Assembly: GCA_015152515.1 (NCBI GenBank) | Contig: SUTV01000002.1 | Coordinates: 124,001 to 188,000, forward strand | From: Cyanobacteria bacterium SIG29 | GTDB taxonomy: Bacteria; Cyanobacteriota; Vampirovibrionia; Gastranaerophilales; Gastranaerophilaceae | DNA: 64,000 nucleotides | Direction: 5' to 3' | Shown: positions 60,852-64,000 of the stretch, piece by piece | How the letters are laid out: the number at the start of each line of letters is the position of its first letter | Position numbering within the stretch: the first letter of the stretch is position 1 | Position numbers and translations under genes: made by a program | Notes under the pieces: model-generated | The model's database searches: none | Told to the model about the DNA's origin: nothing | Seen by the model: the letters and a program-made list of their open reading frames with translations, nothing else

Positions 60852-61997
60852 CTAATTAGCTTCAAGTAATGCTTTTTCTATAGGAATAATGAAGGCAAAA
60901 GAAACTTGGTTTGCATATTGGTTGTTTACCCAAATTTCACCTTTTAATTTATTGATATATTTTTTAGTACTACCTAATAATAAACTTTGAAGTAAGAATT
61001 TTTTAGAATTTTTTTCAATTTGTACATATGGGTCAAATATATCGCTATTATTATATAAAGTTGGGTCAACGCCTTTCATTGTAACTTCGCAAAGTAGATA
61101 TGATTTTTCATTTACATTATTACCTACTTCAAAACCTTTTGATAATAAATATTCTGGAATTGGATTTGAAAGAGATATGTTAATTGCGCCAGTTTCAATT
61201 GAATTAATTGCGTGTTCAAGTAAATTAGTCATTGCCATTTTAACAATTTCTTTATCAGAGAAACAGTTTTGTTTAATTAAATCAGAAACATTTGTTGTTA
61301 AGGCAATATCTTTATCTTTTATTTTTACTGCAATTTCGTTTGTTGCTACGCCTAATAATTGTACTGCGTCGAAGTTTTTATAATCAAATTTATAAATGTT
61401 AGATTCAACTTGAGACATTTCAATAAGTTTATCTAAGAAAATTAAAAGTTCTGAAGAATTTGAATTTATAATTTGAAGATATTTTGTTTGTTTATCATTG
61501 ATTTCGCCACTAAGTCCTTCTAGCATTGCTTGTGAAAAACCAATTACAGAATGTAGTGGTGAACGCAAATAATTAGACATTTTTGTTAAAAGAACATTTT
61601 TTGTATGATTAAGAATTTTTTGTTCTTGGCGTTCTGTAATTAATTGGTCTAAAAGTGAATGGTCCTGTGTATTATCAATTATTGTAAGAATATATCTTTT
61701 TCTTTTTTTTGATGATACATCAACTATTTTTACATCTGTAATTTTTGTATTTTGTTCTTCTGATACTATTTTTAGAATTTGTTTTATTTCTTCATCACTA
61801 TTTTTAATTATATTATCTGAATTAGTAATAAAGTAATCGTTTATGTTTTTGCCTCTTAATTTTGTTGTTTCAAAAAGAGTAAAAGCACGTTTATTAGCGT
61901 ATTGAATTTTTCCTGTTTCATCAATAACGAGTACTGCTTCGGGTAAATATGTTAGTACATTGTATTGTTTCCCTAATAATAAGCTGAATATGTTCAT
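60852..61997 (-). CDS. PAS-domain pseudo-histidine kinase (His replaced by Asn)
   Basis: 381 residues: PAS domain (about 10-110; EAVLVIDETGKIQYANKRAF), HisKA-like helices (about 130-200) and an HATPase-like domain. The usual MSHELRTPL is here MSNYLRSPL, with Asn142 in place of the phospho-acceptor His. The N box reads NLLEHA, and no DNGxG G1 box exists between it and IFDPY. The G2 box is reduced to LLLGSTKKYI. So it probably neither binds ATP well nor phosphorylates itself, and may act as a sensor scaffold or as a partner of another kinase. No response regulator is near. It stands 9 nt upstream of the ABC ATPase gene on the same strand. Confidence 0.85.
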   Translation of the reverse strand: MNIFSLLLGKQYNVLTYLPEAVLVIDETGKIQYANKRAFTLFETTKLRGKNINDYFITNSDNIIKNSDEEIKQILKIVSEEQNTKITDVKIVDVSSKKRKRYILTIIDNTQDHSLLDQLITERQEQKILNHTKNVLLTKMSNYLRSPLHSVIGFSQAMLEGLSGEINDKQTKYLQIINSNSSELLIFLDKLIEMSQVESNIYKFDYKNFDAVQLLGVATNEIAVKIKDKDIALTTNVSDLIKQNCFSDKEIVKMAMTNLLEHAINSIETGAINISLSNPIPEYLLSKGFEVGNNVNEKSYLLCEVTMKGVDPTLYNNSDIFDPYVQIEKNSKKFLLQSLLLGSTKKYINKLKGEIWVNNQYANQVSFAFIIPIEKALLEAN

Positions 61998-62074
61998 TTA
62001 ATTTTCCTTATGATGATACGCTACATTCTTTACAGAGATTATTTTAGCATATTTTTCAAGAAAGACACAATAAA

Positions 62075-62983
62075 TTAAGATAAAAAATCTTTTAAATGAT
62101 TAATATTATTAGAATTACGCAGTTTTTTAATTGCCAAAGTTTCTATTTGTCTAATTCTTTCTTTAGAAAATCCCATTTCATTTCCAAGTTGTTCTAATGT
62201 TCTAGGCTTTTTACCATCAATGCCAAATCTTTTTATTATAATATTTTTTTCCTTTGGAGAAAGTTCTTTTAATATTTTTTCTATATGGATTTTCAACATT
62301 ATATCTTTTGTGTTGTCTTCAGGTGTAGTTGTGTGTTGTTCTGATATATAATCTTCAAGCGTTAAATTTTCGGTAATTTGCACATTTAAACTTAAAGGTT
62401 CTATTTTGATTGTATTTAGTGCAGTTTCAACTTGTTTTAATGGCATTTTTAGTCTTTTGGAAATTTCTTGTGCATTAGCTTCTTTACCTGTTTCATAGTT
62501 AATATCAAATATTGCTTTTTTTACTTGCCTAATTTTATCAATCATATGAACAGGAATTCTAATTGTTTTAGAGTTATTTGCAATTGCACGGACAATTGTT
62601 TGCCTAATCCACCAAGTTGCATAGGTTGAAAATTTAAATCCTTTTGTATAGTCAAATTTATTTACTGCTTTTATTAATCCTAAAGAGCCTTCTTGCACTA
62701 AATCCATAAATAAAACTCCTTGTCCTGTGTATTTTTTTGCAATACTTACAACTAATCTTAAATTAGCTTGGATGAGTTTCTTTTTTGCGATCAATGCTTC
62801 TTTTTCATCTCCTTGAATTATTTCTTTGCCCAAAGAAAGTTCTTCATTTCGTTTTAAAAGCTTTGTTTTTCCAATGTCTTTTAAATACATTTGCAAAATA
62901 TCGTCTTTAAAAACAATGTTATTAAAAGTCGTAATGTTTTCATCTTCTTCAAAATAATAGTCGTTAATAAATTGAATACTCAT
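62075..62983 (-). CDS. RNA polymerase sigma factor, sigma-70 family (group 2-like)
   Basis: 302 residues with regions 1.2, 2 ([36 protein letters not shown]), 3 ([15 protein letters not shown]) and 4 ([20 protein letters not shown], the -35 helix-turn-helix). It lacks the long region 1.1 and non-conserved region of a primary sigma, so it is more likely an alternative group 2 factor, as in Cyanobacteria (SigB-SigE). The primary rpoD would lie elsewhere. Its upstream region is short (about 60 nt). Confidence 0.92.
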   Translation of the reverse strand: MSIQFINDYYFEEDENITTFNNIVFKDDILQMYLKDIGKTKLLKRNEELSLGKEIIQGDEKEALIAKKKLIQANLRLVVSIAKKYTGQGVLFMDLVQEGSLGLIKAVNKFDYTKGFKFSTYATWWIRQTIVRAIANNSKTIRIPVHMIDKIRQVKKAIFDINYETGKEANAQEISKRLKMPLKQVETALNTIKIEPLSLNVQITENLTLEDYISEQHTTTPEDNTKDIMLKIHIEKILKELSPKEKNIIIKRFGIDGKKPRTLEQLGNEMGFSKERIRQIETLAIKKLRNSNNINHLKDFLS

Positions 62984-63046
62984 TTAAAATCCCCTCTCTA
63001 ATTGTAGATAATGACGAGGTTTTTTGTTTTGAGTTCCAATTAAGAA

Positions 63047-63607
63047 TTATAGAAAATCTATCATTTTTTTAGCTTCGCCAAATTCAAGATTAAGTTCTTT
63101 TGCTAAAGGGATATTCATAACAACTTTATTGCTTAAGCGAAAAATTTTAGGAAAGATTTTAAACCCTCTTTTTTTATAAAGCTCGCTTGATAGGTGACCT
63201 TTTTCTTTATCGTATATTTGAGAAAAATTTAGTCCCATAGTTGCGCATAGAGGGTATGATGGATTGCCACTAGCATCTTCTGTTAAAACTCCAAAAGCAC
63301 GGCAAACTATTGGACGATTGTTATAAACACTACATTTGTTATTTATTAAAAATGGGCAAATGTATGAGTCTGTGTTCCCTTTTTTCGTATTTTTTATATT
63401 TTCTTGAATTATACTTTTAGTTTCTTCGTTTAATTTTTCATAGCCTAGCATTAAGTATTTATATTCAAGTTCTGACAAAGGGAAATCGCCTTGTTTACAA
63501 CAATGAGCACAGCCTTCTTTACAAAAAATATATTCTTGTTGATATTCAAAAATTTTTTTTAAATCATCACCAAGTACTTCTAAAAATTTTTCGTATTTTT
63601 CAATCAT
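63047..63607 (-). CDS. YkgJ family cysteine-cluster protein
   Basis: 186 residues with the metal-cluster pattern CKEGCAHCCK (about 28-37), then CPFLINNKCSVYNNRPIVCR (about 83-102) and a further Cys in YPLCATMG. The Cys set fits a zinc- or iron-sulfur-binding site; enzymatic role is not established. The start overlaps the previous gene by 1 nt (TAATG), so the pair is coupled. Confidence 0.92.
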   Translation of the reverse strand: MIEKYEKFLEVLGDDLKKIFEYQQEYIFCKEGCAHCCKQGDFPLSELEYKYLMLGYEKLNEETKSIIQENIKNTKKGNTDSYICPFLINNKCSVYNNRPIVCRAFGVLTEDASGNPSYPLCATMGLNFSQIYDKEKGHLSSELYKKRGFKIFPKIFRLSNKVVMNIPLAKELNLEFGEAKKMIDFL

Positions 63608-64000
63608 TATACGTGTTCAGCTTTTTTATCTGATTTAATAACGTGAATATTTCTTGTTTCTGACATCATTTGTCTAGCAGCAGCTAATTTTTCTCTGTTT
63701 TCTTTACTGATACTGCCTGAAGAAATTAATCTATCAACAAAATTATTGTTTAATTTAACAGCTTTTGGAAGTGCACCAATTTCATCTAAAACATCTTTTA
63801 TTTCAACAAAATCATATGCATAACTTTGTTTTGATTGATAAACAAGAGTTTCGCCATTTGGTGAGTGTATGCTTTCGCCACCTTTTTCAAAATATAATCT
63901 AAATACTGATTTTAAATCTTGCATTTCTGATTGCATTATTTGAACAGCTTGTTGAATTCTTAAATATCTTTCAAATAAATAATCAACATTATCTAGTTGT
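63607..64000 (-). CDS. Hypothetical coiled-coil protein, cut by the right window edge
   Basis: The reading frame stays open to the window edge with protein-like sequence (NVDYLFERYLRIQQAVQIMQ) ahead of the first internal Met (63936), which has no ribosome-binding site. So the gene most likely begins outside the window. The visible part (about 130 residues) is a coiled-coil helix, then QSYAYDFVEIKDVLDEIGAL and a C-terminal helix with many Lys and Glu. No domain recognised. Coupled to the YkgJ-like gene. Confidence 0.65.
   Translation of the reverse strand, partial: QLDNVDYLFERYLRIQQAVQIMQSEMQDLKSVFRLYFEKGGESIHSPNGETLVYQSKQSYAYDFVEIKDVLDEIGALPKAVKLNNNFVDRLISSGSISKENREKLAAARQMMSETRNIHVIKSDKKAEHV

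Overview
The window is AT-rich, densely packed bacterial chromosome with about 70 protein genes. I found no rRNA, tRNA, CRISPR array, insertion sequence or prophage. It most resembles a gut Melainabacteria/Vampirovibrionia genome (Gastranaerophilales-like, the non-photosynthetic sister group of Cyanobacteria). Supporting points are the very low GC, atpD-atpC as a separate two-gene ATP synthase unit (the cyanobacterial arrangement), a Gram-negative-type envelope gene set, type IV pilin-like proteins with large ectodomains, and many lineage-type hypothetical proteins. The taxonomic call is inference and needs a marker-gene tree.

Layout. 1-3006 (minus): 5' end of clpB, an orphan soluble histidine kinase, mnmE. 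3063-5735 (plus): a candidate ADP-ribosyltransferase-fold protein, a HIT hydrolase, an NRWYD-repeat protein, a short-chain dehydrogenase and a pseudopilin. 5797-18071 (minus): DegT aminotransferase, punA-uppP-queD-malQ, two lineage-type proteins (one a 956-residue protein ending in a RelA/SpoT-like synthetase domain), a secreted TreS-like GH13 enzyme, leuA. 18148-27313 (plus): purB, the ribosomal/RNA polymerase operon infA-rpmJ-rpsM-rpsK-rpsD-rpoA-rplQ-truA-rplM-rpsI, atpD-atpC, and a DUF1796 gene broken at a run of nine C. 27314-27779: a hairpin-rich intergenic element, followed by a second DUF1796 gene. 28422-38272: YitT transporter, aspS, dnaA, comF (minus), rseP, gmk, coaBC, Nif3-like, a secreted protein and rsmD.

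38271-40675: a second palindromic intergenic element, a LysM protein, a HEAT-like protein, a hypothetical protein and a membrane-anchored Hsp20. 40727-47767 (minus): cell-wall operon murF-mraY-murD-ftsW-murG-folC. 48050-54884 (plus): a glycine-zipper protein, tyrA, two tandem thymidylate-kinase paralogues, a DciA-like protein, a 762-residue pilin/beta-roll/S74-chaperone chimera, and an RqcP-like S4 protein. 54925-57476 (minus): an ABC exporter and a HEAT protein. 57572-59803 (plus): a small protein, ebfC, recR, a small protein and a glycosyltransferase. 59787-64000 (minus): a sugar ABC ATPase, a pseudo-histidine kinase, a group 2 sigma factor, a cysteine-cluster protein and a truncated coiled-coil gene.

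Most genes are housekeeping: translation, cell wall, nucleotide metabolism and energy. The accessory content points to a host-associated lifestyle with alpha-glucan use (cytosolic MalQ, exported GH13, MsmX/UgpC-type ATPase), surface adhesion (pilin chimera) and variable surface or effector functions. The most unusual loci are the RelA/SpoT-domain protein (11534-14404), the pilin-S74 chimera (52289-54577) and the poly-C contingency locus (26530-27313). Several genes (mnmE, comF, the DciA-like gene, the S4 gene) have TATAAT 6-9 nt before the start codon and no ribosome-binding site, which suggests leaderless mRNAs.
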